Assembly: GCA_036417435.1 (NCBI GenBank)
Contig: CM070901.1
Span: 63,298,501-63,362,500, forward strand
From: Inia geoffrensis
Taxonomy: Eukaryota; Chordata; Mammalia; Artiodactyla; Iniidae
Direction: 5' to 3'
DNA: 64,000 bases
Positions 10,807-25,333 of this stretch are shown here, piece after piece. Every line of letters starts with the position of its first letter. The first letter of the stretch is position 1. The notes beneath the pieces were generated by a model. That model was not told the DNA's origin. It did no database searches and was given only the letters and a program-made list of their open reading frames with translations. Position numbers and translations under genes: made by a program.

Positions 10807-12820
10807 GTGGGATATCAAATGGTAACACCCAGTAGTGAGAACAGAAGGGAGGTGCGTTGAAAGGTAAAAATTAAGCTACCATATGATCTGGTAGGCCCAG
10901 TACTGGGCCTATACCCTGAGAAGGCCAGAATCAAAAAGACACAAGCTGACATACTTACAAGGCAGCACTATGTACCCTCACCACGACTTTGAACAACCAA
11001 AATGTCCATCAACACATGAGTGCATAAAAAATAAGTGATCCATGTACGTAATGGAATATTACTCTCATAAAAACTTTAATTGAATATAAAAAACATAAGT
11101 AAGGACACATATGCATTTGGTGTTTATTCATACAAATTTCACTGTAATTTACAAACAAGGAACACTACTTCCAGAAACTTATTTTTTCCCTAGTAACCAG
11201 AGTGGGGAATGTAGAAATGCTGCCGTCCCGTGCCTGTTTGCCGCAACAGTGGCTTTATAACCTCTACTAAAAGCCAATTCATATTCACCATGACAGCAGG
11301 GATATAAACGATCCCTGCTAAACAAATGGTTGAAGGAGTTAATGGCCAAAAACATTCAAAACATGGCGCATACTTTAAGAAACCATGTGAATATGTAAGC
11401 TGTACTCACTCTTTACAAAACAATAAAAAAGTCCATAGCAATAAGCTCAATATAAGGAATTATTAGATATATGCAAATCCAGCCAGAATAAGCTATCAGC
11501 TCACACCAGTCAGAATGACCATCAACCGAAAAATACAAACAATAAATGCTGAAGAGCTTTTGAAGAAATTCATATCCTCAACTTTAAGTGGCTCGTAAAC
11601 TGGTTAAGTGCCACTAATGAAAATAGAACGGAGAAGCCTTTAAAAGGTAAACATTGCGATACCACATGATCGCAAAGACCCACTCCTTGGCCTATAACCT
11701 AGGAAGACAGAAATGGAATGACACATTCAGGCAAAACTGCACTGCAGCAGTATTACAATAGCCAAGACATGGAAACAACAAAACGTCCATCAAGAGACGC
11801 ATGGACAAAGAAAAACTGGCACGTGTACAGATGGCATACGAGCCACAGAAGAAAAAAATTAAACAATGCCATTTGCAGCACCATAGAGGAGTCTAGTGGC
11901 AATCACAACTTAAAGTAACTCAGAAAGCAAAGGACACATATCCTATGACATCACTTAATGGCGTTACCTAAAAATTGATACCCGTGAAGTTTTCTCACGG
12001 AGAAAGGCAATCAAAGATTTGATCAACAAGCATATGGTAAACCAAATGGAAAGGGTGAGGATTGGATAAATTAGCATATTGTGGGAAACAGAGATATACC
12101 AACACATGTGAAATATATAAGCACCAAAGACCTAAGGAATACCAAGAGAAGACTACTCAACATTGTGTCATGACCCACATGGGAAACAGATCCGAAGATG
12201 AATAGATATGTGTATTTGTGTAAAACAACCACATCATGCACACCTAGAACAAACAAAACAGTGTAGTCAAATTTGCTGTGATAACAAATAAAAACTAAAT
12301 TAAGAAAACCAACAAGAAGTAATGAGACATAAACTAATGGGGGTCTTTCCTGGCATACTCCATTCTAATTTACAAGTTGGAACTTTACACACAGGAAGGT
12401 TATCTTGCCCTTGTAACCAGATTTGGGAATGGAGAAATGCCTCAGCCATGCGACCGTCTCCTGCAAAAGCAGCTCCGAGCACAGTGCTAAGGGTAACCTA
12501 ATATTCACAAGAATTGCAGATCTGTAAATGACACCTGCCCTCAAAACAATTCCTGGGTTCGAATATCGACGAAGAAATTCAAAAAAGGGCAACCTTTCAA
12601 GAAGACAATTTCAAGAGTATGTTTAACTCACATTTTCTTTCTTTCTTTTTTTCGGGTTTCACAAAAAAGAAAGAAACTCAACATGAGGAATTAATAACGA
12701 CATGCAAATTCAGTCTACAGAAACGTTTATCTGACAACAGTCACCGTGATCATCAGCAAAAAAGCTCGAAACAATAAATGCTTAAGGGTTCTTAGAGAAC
12801 TCGGTACCCTCTAGCTGCTG
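10807..12820 (+). repeat. Dimer B, copy 2
   Basis: Type B, 2014 bp, same diagnostic states as B1 including 'atagaggag'. I saw no difference from B1. Confidence 0.94.
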
Positions 12821-14831
12821 GTGGGAAGTCAAATAGTAGCAGCCGGTAGTGAGAACATAAAGGAGGTGCGTTTAAGGGTAAAAATTGAGCTACCATATGA
12901 TCTGGTAGCTCACTACTGGCTCTATCACCTGAGAATACCTGAACCAAAAAGACACCGGCTGACAGTACGACAAGGCAGCAATATGTACCCTAGCCAAGAC
13001 TTGTTACAACCAAAATTTCCATCGACACATGAATGCACAAAGAACAAGTGGTCCATGTACAAGATGGAGTATTACTCTGATAAAAAATATAAATATAAAA
13101 ACCAAACATAACTAAGGAGACATAAGCTTTTGATATTTATCCGGGCACATTCCATGCTAATTTACACCCAAGGAACACTACTTCCTGGAAGGTACTCTTT
13201 CCCTAGTAACCAGAGTGTGGAATGTAGAAATGCTGCCGCCCCGTGGCCGTTTGCCGCAACAGCGGCTTTACAAACTCTGCTAAAGGTCAATTCATATTCA
13301 CAAGGACTGCAGGGCTGTAAATGACACCAGCCAACCAAATGGTTGAAGGAGTTAATGGCCAAAAACATTCAAAACATGGCGCATACTTTAAGAAACCATG
13401 TGAATATGTAAGCTGTACTCACTCTTTACAAAACAATAAAAAAGTCCATAGCAATAAGCTCAATATAAGGAATTATTAGATATATGCAAATCCAGCCACA
13501 AAAAGCTATCAGATCACACCGGTCAGAATGACCATCAACCGAAAAATACAAACAATAAATGCTGAAGAGGTTTTGAAGAAATTCATATCCTCAACTTTAA
13601 GTGGCTCGTAAACTGGTAAGTGCCACTAATGAAAATAGAACGGAGAAGCCTTTAAAAGGTAAACATTGCGATACCACATGATCGCAAAGACCCACTCCTT
13701 GGCCTATAACCTAGGAAGACAGAAATGGAATGACACATTCAGGCAAAAACTGCACTGCAGCAGTATTACAATAGCCAAGACATGGAAACCACCAAAACTT
13801 ACATCAAGAGACGCATGGACAAAGAAGAACTGGTACGTGTACAGATGGAATATGAGCCATGGAAAGAAAAATTAAACAATGCCGTTTGCAGCACAATAGA
13901 TGAGTCTAGTGGTAATCACAACTTAAAGTAACTCAGAAAGCGAAAAACACATATCCTATGATATCACTTAATGGTGTTACCTAAAAATTGATACCAGTGA
14001 AGGTTTTTCACAGAGAAAGGCAATCAAAAATTCGATTAACAAACGTATGGTTACCCAAATGGAAAGGTTTGAGGATTGGATAAATTAGCATATTGTGGGA
14101 AACAGAGATATACCAATACATGTGAAATATATAAGCACCAAAGACCTATGGAATACCAAGAGAAGACTACTCAACATTGGGTCATGACCCACATGGGAAA
14201 TGGATCCGAAGAGGAATAGATATGTGTATTTGTGTAAAAGAACCACATCTTGCCCACCTAGAACAAACAGAACGGTGTAATCAAATTTGCTGTGATAACA
14301 AATAAAAATTAAATTAAGAAAACCAACAAGAAGTAATGAGACATAAACTAATGGGGGGTTTTGCTGGCATACTCCATTCTATTTTACAAGTTGGAACGTT
14401 ACACACAGGAAGGCTCTCTTGCCCTTCTAACCAGATTTGGGAATGGAGAAATGCCACAGCCATGCGACCGGTCTCCTGCAAAAGCAGCTCCGAATACACT
14501 GCTCAGGGTAACCTAATATTCACAAGAATTGCATATCTGTAAATGACACCTGCCCTCAAAACAAATCCTGGGTTCGAATATTGATGGAAAAATTCAAAAG
14601 AGGGCGACCTTTCAAGAAGACAATTTCAAGAATATATTTAAGTCACATTATTTTCTCTTTTTATGGTTTCACAATAAAAGGAAGAAACGCAACATCAGGA
14701 ATTAATAAAGACATGAAAATTCAATCTACAAAAACGTTTACCTGCCAACAGTCACCATGATCATCAGCAAAGAAGCTCTAAACAATAAATGCTCAAGGGT
14801 TTTCAGAGAACTGTGTGCCCTCTAGCTTCTG
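12821..14831 (+). repeat. Dimer C, copy 2 (closes L unit 2)
   Basis: Type C, 2011 bp, with 'aaaacttacatc' as in C1, C7 and C8. I saw no difference from C1. Confidence 0.94.
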
Positions 14832-17065
14832 GTGGGAATTCAAATAGTAGCAGGCAGTAGTGAGAACATAAAGGAGGTGCGTTTAAGGGTAAAAATTGAG
14901 CTACCATATGATCTGGTAGCTCACTACTGGCTCTATCACCTGAGAAGAGCAGAATCAAAAAGACACAGGCTGACAATCCTACACTGCAGCACTATTTACC
15001 CTAGCCAAGACTTGGAACAACCAAAATTTCCATTAACACATGAATGCACAAAGAACAAGTGGTTCATGTACAAGATGGAGTATTACTCCTATAAAAAATA
15101 TAAATATAAAAAACAAACAAAACTAGGGAGACATAAGCTTTGGATGTTGATCCGGGCACATTCCACTCTAATTTACACCCAAGGAACACTACTTCCAGGA
15201 AGGTACTGTTTCCCTAGTAACCAGAGTGTAGAATATAGAAATGCTGCCGCCCTGTGCCCGTTTGCCCCAAGAGCAGTTTTAAAACCTGTGCTAAAGGTCA
15301 CTTCGTATTCACAAGGACTGCTCTGCTGTAAATGACACCTGCCAACAATATACGTTGAGGGAGGTAACGGCCAAAAAATTTCAAAATATGGCACATAACT
15401 TCAAGAAATCATTTGAATAGGTAAGCTGTACTCACTCTTTAAAAAACAATAAAAAAGTACATGGCTATAAGCTTAATATAAGGAATTATTAGATCTATGC
15501 AAATCCAGCCACAAAATGGTATCACTGGGCTTCCCTGGTGGTGCAGTGGTTGAAAGTCCGCCTGTCGATGCAGGGGACACAGGTTAGTGCCCCAGTCCGG
15601 GAAGATCCCACATGCCGCAGAGCGGCTAGGCCCGTGAGCCATGGCCGCTGAACCTGTGCGTCCAGAGCCTGTGCTCCGCAACGGGAGAGGCCACAACAGT
15701 GAGAAACCCGCGTATCGCAAAAAAAAAAAAAAAAAGGTATCACCTCACACCGGTCAGAATGACCATCAGCAAAAAATATACAAACAGTAAATGCTGAAGA
15801 GTTTGTGAAGAAATGCATACCCTCACCTTTAGTTGGCTCATAAACTTGTAAGTGCCACTAATGAAAATAGAACGGAGCAGCCTTTAAAAGGTAAACATTG
15901 AGAAACCATATGATCCCACAGTTCCACTCCTTGGCCTATAACCTAGGAGGACAGAAATGGAATGACACATTCAGGCAAAACTGCACTGCAGCAGAATTAC
16001 AAGAGCCAAAACCTAGAAAGAAACAAAATGTCCATCAGGAGACAAATGGACAAAGAATAACTAGTACATGTACAGATGGATTATTAGCCATGGAAAAAAA
16101 TGAAACAATGTAGATTGCAGAACCATAGACAACTCTGGATGTAATCACACAACTTGAAGTAAGCCAGAAAGCGAAAGACACGTATCCTATGATATCAATT
16201 ATACGTGTTACCCAAAAATTGATACCAATGAAGATATTTCCACAGATAAAGGCAATCACAGATTCATGAAACAGACTTATGATTAAGCAATTGGAAAGTT
16301 GCGAAGATTGGATACATTAGGATATTGGAGTTAACAGAGATATACAAACACATGTGAAATATGTAATCACAAAATACCTGCAGAATTTCAAGAGAAGACT
16401 ACTCAACACTGTGTCATAATCTACATGGCAAATGGATCCCAAGATGAATACATATATGTATCGGTACAAAAAGCACACACATCTGGCTCACGTAGAACAA
16501 ACAAAACATCATAATCAAATCTGCTGTGATAAAAAGTAAAAATTAAACGAACAAGAAATAACGGGGCATAAAACTATGGGGGTGCTTCCTGGCTCATTCC
16601 ATCCTAACATACAACCTTGGAACACAGCTTCCACGAAGTGTCTGTTGACTTAGTAACCAGATTTAAGAATGGAGAAATGGCGCAGCCTGGTGACCGTCTC
16701 CTGTCAAAGCAGCTTTAAACACAGGGCTAAGGGACCCTTAATATTCACAAGAATTGCAGCTCTGTAAATGACACCTGCCCTCAAAAATACCTGGGTTGGA
16801 ATATGTACCTAAAACTTCAAAGAAGGCAACATTTGAAAGAGAAAATTTCAAGAGGCCTATTTAACTCATTTTTTCCTTTCTTTCTTTTTTTCTTGTTTAG
16901 CAAAGCAGGCCATGGAAAAAGCTGAACATGAGGAATTAAGGAAGACATGCAAATCCAGTGTACAAAACCGTATACCTGACAACAGACAGAATGATCATCA
17001 GCAAATAATCTCTAAACACTAAATGCTCAAGGGGTTTTAGAGAACTGTGTAGCCTGTAGCTGCTG
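14832..17065 (+). repeat. Dimer A, copy 3 (opens S unit 3)
   Basis: Type A, 2234 bp. Variable-site states: 'gtgtagaata', 'ggtaacggcc', 'gctgtactcactc', SINE 'gtcgatg', 17-A tail, 'cacacatctgg', 'gacacctgccc', 'cctaaaacttc', full 'gacaacagacagaatg'. Closest to A9. Private changes include 'ctcaccttta' near 15823 and 'cataatctac' near 16413. Confidence 0.94.
15526..15735 (+). mobile_element. CHR-type SINE in dimer A3
   Basis: Same insertion; 'gtcgatg' form and a 17-A tail, as in A9. Confidence 0.94.
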
Positions 17066-19077
17066 GTGGGATATCAAATGGTAACACCCAGTAGTGAGAA
17101 CAGAAGGGAGGTGCGTTGAAAGGTAAAAATTAAGCTACCATATGATCTGGTAGGCCCAGTACTGGGCCTATACCCTGAGAAGGCCAGAATCAAAAAGACA
17201 CAAGCTGACATACTTACAAGGCAGCACTATGTACCCTCACCACGACTTTGAACAACCAAAATGTCCATCAACACATGAGTGCATAAAAAATAAGTGATCC
17301 ATGTACGTAATGGAATATTACTCTCATAAAAACTTTAATTGAATATAAAAAACATAAGTAAGGACACATATGCATTTGGTGTTTATTCATACAAATTTCA
17401 CTGTAATTTACAAACAAGGAACACTACTTCCAGAAACTTATTTTTTCCCTAGTAACCAGAGTGGGGAATGTAGAAATGCTGCCGTCCCGTGCCTGTTTGC
17501 CGCAACAGTGGCTTTATAACCTCTACTAAAAGCCAATTCATATTCACCATGACAGCAGGGATATAAACGATCCCTGCTAAACAAATGGTTGAAGGAGTTA
17601 ATGGCCAAAAACATTCAAAACATGGCGCATACTTTAAGAAACCATGTGAATATGTAAGCTGTACTCACTCTTTACAAAACAATAAAAAAGTCCATAGCAA
17701 TAAGCTCAATATAAGGAATTATTAGATATATGCAAATCCAGCCAGAATAAGCTATCAGCTCACACCAGTCAGAATGACCATCAACCGAAAAATACAAACA
17801 ATAAATGCTGAAGAGGTTTTGAAGAAATTCATATCCTCAACTTTAAGTGGCTCGTAAACTGGTTAAGTGCCACTAATGAAAATAGAACGGAGAAGCCTTT
17901 AAAAGGTAAACATTGCGATACCACATGATCGCAAAGACCCACTCCTTGGCCTATAACCTAGGAAGACAGAAATGGAATGACACATTCAGGCAAAACTGCA
18001 CTGCAGCAGTATTACAATAGCCAAGACATGGAAACCACCAAAACGTCCATCAAGAGACGCATGGACAAAGAAGAACTGGTACGTGTACAGATGGAATATG
18101 AGCCATGGAAAGAAAAATTAAACAATGCCGTTTGCAGCACAATAGATGAGTCTAGTGGTAATCACAACTTAAAGTAACTCAGAAAGCGAAAAACACATAT
18201 CCTATGATATCACTTAATGGTGTTACCTAAAAATTGATACCAGTGAAGGTTTTTCACAGAGAAAGGCAATCAAAAATTCGATTAACAAACGTATGGTTAC
18301 CCAAATGGAAAGGTTTGAGGATTGGATAAATTAGCATATTGTGGGAAACAGAGATATACCAATACATGTGAAATATATAAGCACCAAAGACCTATGGAAT
18401 ACCAAGAGAAGACTACTCAACATTGGGTCATGACCCACATGGGAAATGGATCCGAAGAGGAATAGATATGTGTATTTGTGTAAAAGAACCACATCTTGCC
18501 CACCTAGAACAAACAGAACGGTGTAATCAAATTTGCTGTGACAACAAATAAAAATTAAATTAAGAAAACCAACAAGAAGTAATGAGACATAAACTAATGG
18601 GGGGTTTTGCTGGCATACTCCATTCTATTTTACAAGTTGGAACGTTACACACAGGAAGGCTCTCTTGCCCTTCTAACCAGATTTGGGAATGGAGAAATGC
18701 CACAGCCATGCGACCGGTCTCCTGCAAAAGCAGCTCCGAATACACTGCTCAGGGTAACCTAATATTCACAAGAATTGCATATCTGTAAATGACACCTGCC
18801 CTCAAAACAAATCCTGGGTTCGAATATTGATGGAAAAATTCAAAAGAGGGCGACCTTTCAAGAAGACAATTTCAAGAATATATTTAAGTCACATTATTTT
18901 CTCTTTTTATGGTTTCACAATAAAAGGAAGAAACGCAACATCAGGAATTAATAAAGACATGAAAATTCAATCTACAAAAACGTTTACCTGCCAACAGTCA
19001 CCATGATCATCAGCAAAGAAGCTCTAAACAATAAATGCTCAAGGGTTTTCAGAGAACTGTGTGCCCTCTAGCTTCTG
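17066..19077 (+). repeat. Hybrid dimer BC, copy 3 (closes S unit 3)
   Basis: Length 2012 bp. The P half and the start of the Q half are B-type ('gggatatcaaatggtaacac', 'gccagaataagc', 'ctggttaagtgcc', 'caaaactgcac' at 17991). From 'gaaaccacc' (18031) onward it is C-type ('gaagaactggtacg', 'gggttttgctgg', 'ccggtctcc'). The switch lies between about 17996 and 18036. This is the product expected from unequal crossing-over between a B and a C Q half, removing one dimer length. Confidence 0.92.
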
Positions 19078-21308
19078 GTGGGAATTCAAATAGTAGCAGG
19101 CAGTAGTGAGAACATAAAGGAGGTGCGTTTAAGGGTAAAAATTGAGCTACCATATGATCTGGTAGCTCACTACTGGCTCTATCACCTGAGAAGAGCAGAA
19201 TCAAAAAGACACAGGCTGACAATCCTACACTGCAGCACTATTTACCCTAGCCAAGACTTGGAACAACCAAAATTTCCATTAACACATGAATGCACAAAGA
19301 ACAAGTGGTTCATGTACAAGATGGAGTATTACTCCTATAAAAAATATAAATATAAAAAACAAACAAAACTAGGGAGACATAAGCTTTGGATGTTGATCCG
19401 GGCACATTCCACTCTAATTTACACCCAAGGAACACTACTTCCAGGAAGGTACTGTTTCCCTAGTAACCAGAGTGTGGAATATAGAAATGCTGCCGCCCTG
19501 TGCCCGTTTGCCCCAAGAGCAGTTTTAAAACCTGTGCTAAAGGTCACTTCGTATTCACAAGGACTGCTCTGCTGTAAATGACACCTGCCAACAATATACG
19601 TTGAGGGAGGTAATGGCCAAAAAATTTCAAAATATGGCACATAACTTCAAGAAATCATTTGAATAGGTAAGCTGTACTCACTCTTTAAAAAACAATAAAA
19701 AAGTACATGGCTATAAGCTTAATATAAGGAATTATTAGATCTATGCAAATCCAGCCACAAAATGGTATCACTGGGCTTCCCTGGTGGTGCAGTGGTTGAA
19801 AGTCCGCCTGCCGATGCAGGGGACACAGGTTAGTGCCCCAGTCCGGGAAGATCCCACATGCCGCAGAGCGGCTAGGCCCGTGAGCCATGGCCGCTGAACC
19901 TGTGCGTCCAGAGCCTGTGCTCTGCAACGGGAGAGGCCACAACAGTGAGAAACCCGCGTATCGCAAAAAAAAAAAAAAGGTATCACCTCACACCGGTCAG
20001 AATGACCATCAGCAAAAAATATACAAACAGTAAATGCTGAAGAGTTTGTGAAGAAATGCATACCCTCAACTTTAGTTGGCTCATAAACTTGTAAGTGCCA
20101 CTAATGAAAATAGAACGGAGCAGCCTTTAAAAGGTAAACATTGAGAAACCATATGATCCCACAGTTCCACTCCTTGGCCTATAACCTAGGAGGACAGAAA
20201 TGGAATGACACATTCAGGCAAAACTGCACTGCAGCAGAATTACAAGAGCCAAAACCTAGAAAGAAACAAAATGTCCATCAGGAGACAAATGGACAAAGAA
20301 TAACTAGTACATGTACAGATGGATTATTAGCCATGGAAAAAAATGAAACAATGTAGATTGCAGAACCATAGACGACTCTGGATGTAATCACACAACTTGA
20401 AGTAAGCCAGAAAGCGAAAGACACGTATCCTATGATATCAATTATACGTGTTACCCAAAAATTGATACCAATGAAGATATTTCCACAGATAAAGGCAATC
20501 ACAGATTCATGAAACAGACTTATGATTAAGCAATTGGAAAGTTGCGAAGATTGGATACATTAGGATATTGGAGTTAACAGAGATATACAAACACATGTGA
20601 AATATGTAATCACAAAATACCTGCAGAATTTCAAGAGAAGACTACTCAACACTGTGTCATAACCTACATGGCAAATGGATCCCAAGATGAATACATATAT
20701 GTATCGGTACAAAAAGCACACACATCTGGCTCACGTAGAACAAACAAAACATCATAATCAAATCTGCTGTGATAAAAAGTAAAAATTAAACGAACAAGAA
20801 ATAACGGGGCATAAAACTATGGGGGTGCTTCCTGGCTCATTCCATCCTAACATACAACCTTGGAACACAGCTTCCACGAAGTGTCTGTTGACTTAGTAAC
20901 CAGATTTAAGAATGGAGAAATGGCGCAGCCTGGTGACCGTCTCCTGTCAAAGCAGCTTTAAACACAGGGCTAAGGGACCCTTAATATTCACAAGAATTGC
21001 AGCTCTGTAAATGACACCTGCCCTCAAAAATACCTGGGTTGGAATATGTACCTAAAAATTCAAAGAAGGCAACATTTGAAAGAGAAAATTTCAAGAGGCC
21101 TATTTAACTCATTTTTTCCTTTCTTTCTTTTTTTCTTGTTTAGCAAAGCAGGCCATGGAAAAAGCTGAACATGAGGAATTAAGGAAGACATGCAAATCCA
21201 GTGTACAAAACCGTATACCTGACAACAGACAGAATGATCATCAGCAAATAATCTCTAAACACTAAATGCTCAAGGGGTTTTAGAGAACTGTGTAGCCTGT
21301 AGCTGCTG
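19078..21308 (+). repeat. Dimer A, copy 4 (opens L unit 4)
   Basis: Type A, 2231 bp. States: 'gtgtggaata', 'ggtaatggcc', SINE 'gccgatg' with 'ctctgcaac', 14-A tail, 'cacacatctgg', 'gacacctgccc', 'cctaaaaattc'. It matches A7 at every variable site scored. Confidence 0.95.
19772..19978 (+). mobile_element. CHR-type SINE in dimer A4
   Basis: Same insertion; carries 'ctctgcaac' (19919-19927), a change shared only with A7; 14-A tail. Confidence 0.94.
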
Positions 21309-23322
21309 GTGGGATATCAAATGGTAACACCCAGTAGTGAGAACAGAAGGGAGGTGTGTTGAAAGGTAAAAATTAAGCTACCATATGATCTGGTAGGCCC
21401 AGTACTGGGCCTATACCCTGAGAAGGCCAGAATCAAAAAGACACAAGCTGACATACTTACAAGGCAGCACTATGTACCCTCACCACGACTTTGAACAACC
21501 AAAATGTCCATCAACACATGAGTGCATAAAAAATAAGTGATCCATGTACGTAATGGAATATTACTCTCATAAAAACTTTAATTGAATATAAAAAACATAA
21601 GTAAGGACACATATGCATTTGGTGTTTATTCATACAAATTTCACTGTAATTTACAAACAAGGAACACTACTTCCAGAAACTTATTTTTTCCCTAGTAACC
21701 AGAGTGGGGAATGTAGAAATGCTGCCGTCCCGTGCCTGTTTGCCGCAACAGTGGCTTTATAACCTCTACTAAAAGCCAATTCATATTCACCATGACAGCA
21801 GGGATATAAACGATCCCTGCTAAACAAATGGTTGAAGGAGTTAATGGCCAAAAACATTCAAAACATGGCGCATACTTTAAGAAACCATGTGAATATGTAA
21901 GCTGTACTCACTCTTTACAAAACAATAAAAAAGTCCATAGCAATAAGCTCAATATAAGGAATTATTAGATATATGCAAATCCAGCCAGAATAAGCTATCA
22001 GCTCACACCAGTCAGAATGACCATCAACCGAAAAATACAAACAATAAATGCTGAAGAGCTTTTGAAGAAATTCATATCCTCAACTTTAAGTGGCTCGTAA
22101 ACTGGTTAAGTGCCACTAATGAAAATAGAACGGAGAAGCCTTTAAAAGGTAAACATTGCGATACCACATGATCGCAAAGACCCACTCCTTGGCCTATAAC
22201 CTAGGAAGACAGAAATGGAATGACACATTCAGGCAAAACTGCACTGCAGCAGTATTACAATAGCCAAGACATGGAAACAACAAAACGTCCATCAAGAGAC
22301 GCATGGACAAAGAAAAACTGGCACGTGTACAGATGGCATACGAGCCACAGAAGAAAAAAATTAAACAATGCCATTTGCAGCACCATAGATGAGTCTAGTG
22401 GCAATCACAACTTAAAGTAACTCAGAAAGCAAAGGACACATATCCTATGATATCACTTAATGGCGTTACCTAAAAATTGATACCCGTGAAGTTTTCTCAC
22501 GGAGAAAGGCAATCAAAGATTTGATCAACAAGCATATGGTAAACCAAATGGAAAGGGTGAGGATTGGATAAATTAGCATATTGTGGGAAACAGAGATATA
22601 CCAACACATGTGAAATATATAAGCACCAAAGACCTAAGGAATACCAAGAGAAGACTACTCAACATTGTGTCATGACCCACATGGGAAACAGATCCGAAGA
22701 TGAATAGATATGTGTATTTGTGTAAAACAACCACATCATGCACACCTAGAACAAACAAAACAGTGTAGTCAAATTTGCTGTGATAACAAATAAAAACTAA
22801 ATTAAGAAAACCAACAAGAAGTAATGAGACATAAACTAATGGGGGTCTTTCCTGGCATACTCCATTCTAATTTACAAGTTGGAACTTTACACACAGGAAG
22901 GTTATCTTGCCCTTGTAACCAGATTTGGGAATGGAGAAATGCCTCAGCCATGCGACCGTCTCCTGCAAAAGCAGCACCGAGCACAGTGCTAAGGGTAACC
23001 TAATATTCACAAGAATTGCAGATCTGTAAATGACACCTGCCCTCAAAACAATTCCTGGGTTCGAATATCGACGAAGAAATTCAAAAAAGGGCAACCTTTC
23101 AAGAAGACAATTTCAAGAGTATGTTTAACTCACATTTTCTTTCTTTCTTTTTTTCGGGTTTCACAAAAAAGAAAGAAACTCAACATGAGGAATTAATAAC
23201 GACATGCAAATTCAGTCTACAGAAACGTTTATCTGACAACAGTCACCGTGATCATCAGCAAAAAAGCTCGAAACAATAAATGCTTAAGGGTTCTTAGAGA
23301 ACTCAGTACCCTCTAGCTGCTG
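21309..23322 (+). repeat. Dimer B, copy 4
   Basis: Type B, 2014 bp. 'atagatgag' (22385) is shared with B7 and B8. Private changes include 'gaggtgtgttg' (21352), 'ctatgatatcac' (22445) and 'agcagcaccg' (22970). Confidence 0.94.
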
Positions 23323-25333
23323 GTGGGAAGTCAAATAGTAGCAGCCGGTAGTGAGAACATAAAGGAGGTGCGTTTAAGGGTAAAAATTGAGCTACCATAT
23401 GATCTGGTAGCTCACTACTGGCTCTATCACCTGAGAATACCTGAACCAAAAAGACACCGGCTGACAGTACGACAAGGCAGCAATATGTACCCTAGCCAAG
23501 ACTTGTTACAACCAAAATTTCCATCGACACATGAATGCACAAAGAACAAGTGGTCCATGTACAAGATGGAGTATTACTCTGATAAAAAATATAAATATAA
23601 AAACCAAACATAACTAAGGAGACATAAGCTTTTGATATTTATCCGGGCACATTCCATGCTAATTTACACCCAAGGAACACTACTTCCTGGAAGGTACTCT
23701 TTCCCTAGTAACCAGAGTGTGGAATGTAGAAATGCTGCCGCCCCGTGGCCGTTTGCCGCAACAGCGGCTTTACAAACTCTGCTAAAGGTCAATTCATATT
23801 CACAAGGACTGCAGGGCTGTAAATGACACCAGCCAACCAAATGGTTGAAGGAGTTAATGGCCAAAAACATTCAAAACATGGCGCATACTTTAAGAAACCA
23901 TGTGAATATGTAAGCTGTACTCACTCTTTACAAAACAATAAAAAAGTCCATAGCAATAAGCTCAATATAAGGAATTATTAGATATATGCAAATCCAGCCA
24001 CAAAAAGCTATCAGATCACACCGGTCAGAATGACCATCAACCGAAAAATACAAACAATAAATGCTGAAGAGGTTTTGAAGAAATTCATATCCTCAACTTT
24101 AAGTGGCTCGTAAACTGGTAAGTGCCACTAATGAAAATAGAACGGAGAAGCCTTTAAAAGGTAAACATTGCGATACCACATGATCGCAAAGACCCACTCC
24201 TTGGCCTATAACCTAGGAAGACAGAAATGGAATGACACATTCAGGCAAAAACTGCACTGCAGCAGTATTACAATAGCCAAGACATGGAAACCACCAAAAC
24301 GTCCATCAAGAGACGCATGGACAAAGAAGAACTGGTACGTGTACAGATGGAATATGAGCCATGGAAAGAAAAATTAAACAATGCCGTTTGCAGCACAATA
24401 GATGAGTCTAGTGGTAATCACAACTTAAAGTAACTCAGAAAGCGAAAAACACATATCCTATGATATCACTTAATGGTGTTACCTAAAAATTGATACCAGT
24501 GAAGGTTTTTCACAGAGAAAGGCAATCAAAAATTCGATTAACAAACGTATGGTTACCCAAATGGAAAGGTTTGAGGATTGGATAAATTAGCATATTGTGG
24601 GAAACAGAGATATACCAATACATGTGAAATATATAAGCACCAAAGACCTATGGAATACCAAGAGAAGACTACTCAACATTGGGTCATGACCCACATGGGA
24701 AATGGATCCGAAGAGGAATAGATATGTGTATTTGTGTAAAAGAACCACATCTTGCCCACCTAGAACAAACAGAACGGTGTAATCAAATTTGCTGTGATAA
24801 CAAATAAAAATTAAATTAAGAAAACCAACAAGAAGTAATGAGACATAAACTAATGGGGGGTTTTGCTGGCATACTCCATTCTATTTTACAAGTTGGAACG
24901 TTACACACAGGAAGGCTCTCTTGCCCTTCTAACCAGATTTGGGAATGGAGAAATGCCACAGCCATGCGACCGGTCTCCTGCAAAAGCAGCTCCGAATACA
25001 CTGCTCAGGGTAACCTAATATTCACAAGAATTGCATATCTGTAAATGACACCTGCCCTCAAAACAAATCCTGGGTTCGAATATTGATGGAAAAATTCAAA
25101 AGAGGGCGACCTTTCAAGAAGACAATTTCAAGAATATATTTAAGTCACATTATTTTCTCTTTTTATGGTTTCACAATAAAAGGAAGAAACGCAACATCAG
25201 GAATTAATAAAGACATGAAAATTCAATCTACAAAAACGTTTACCTGCCAACAGTCACCATGATCATCAGCAAAGAAGCTCTAAACAATAAATGCTCAAGG
25301 GTTTTCAGAGAACTGTGTGCCCTCTAGCTTCTG
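23323..25333 (+). repeat. Dimer C, copy 4 (closes L unit 4)
   Basis: Type C, 2011 bp, with 'aaaacgtccatc' (about 24297) shared only with C5 among the C dimers, and 'gaaaaatacaaac' near 24043. Confidence 0.94.

Larger units (their letters stand above)
2328..19077 (+). repeat. Super-repeat block 1 (L L S, 16750 bp)
   Basis: Composed of L unit 1 (2328-8579), L unit 2 (8580-14831) and S unit 3 (14832-19077), lengths 6252, 6252 and 4246. Units 1 and 2 share private states ('gctgcagtcactc'; a 4-bp deletion giving 'gacgacagaatg') and differ at only three positions I could find. The two L units of this block are therefore a recent local duplication, not straight copies of units 4 and 5. Confidence 0.85.
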
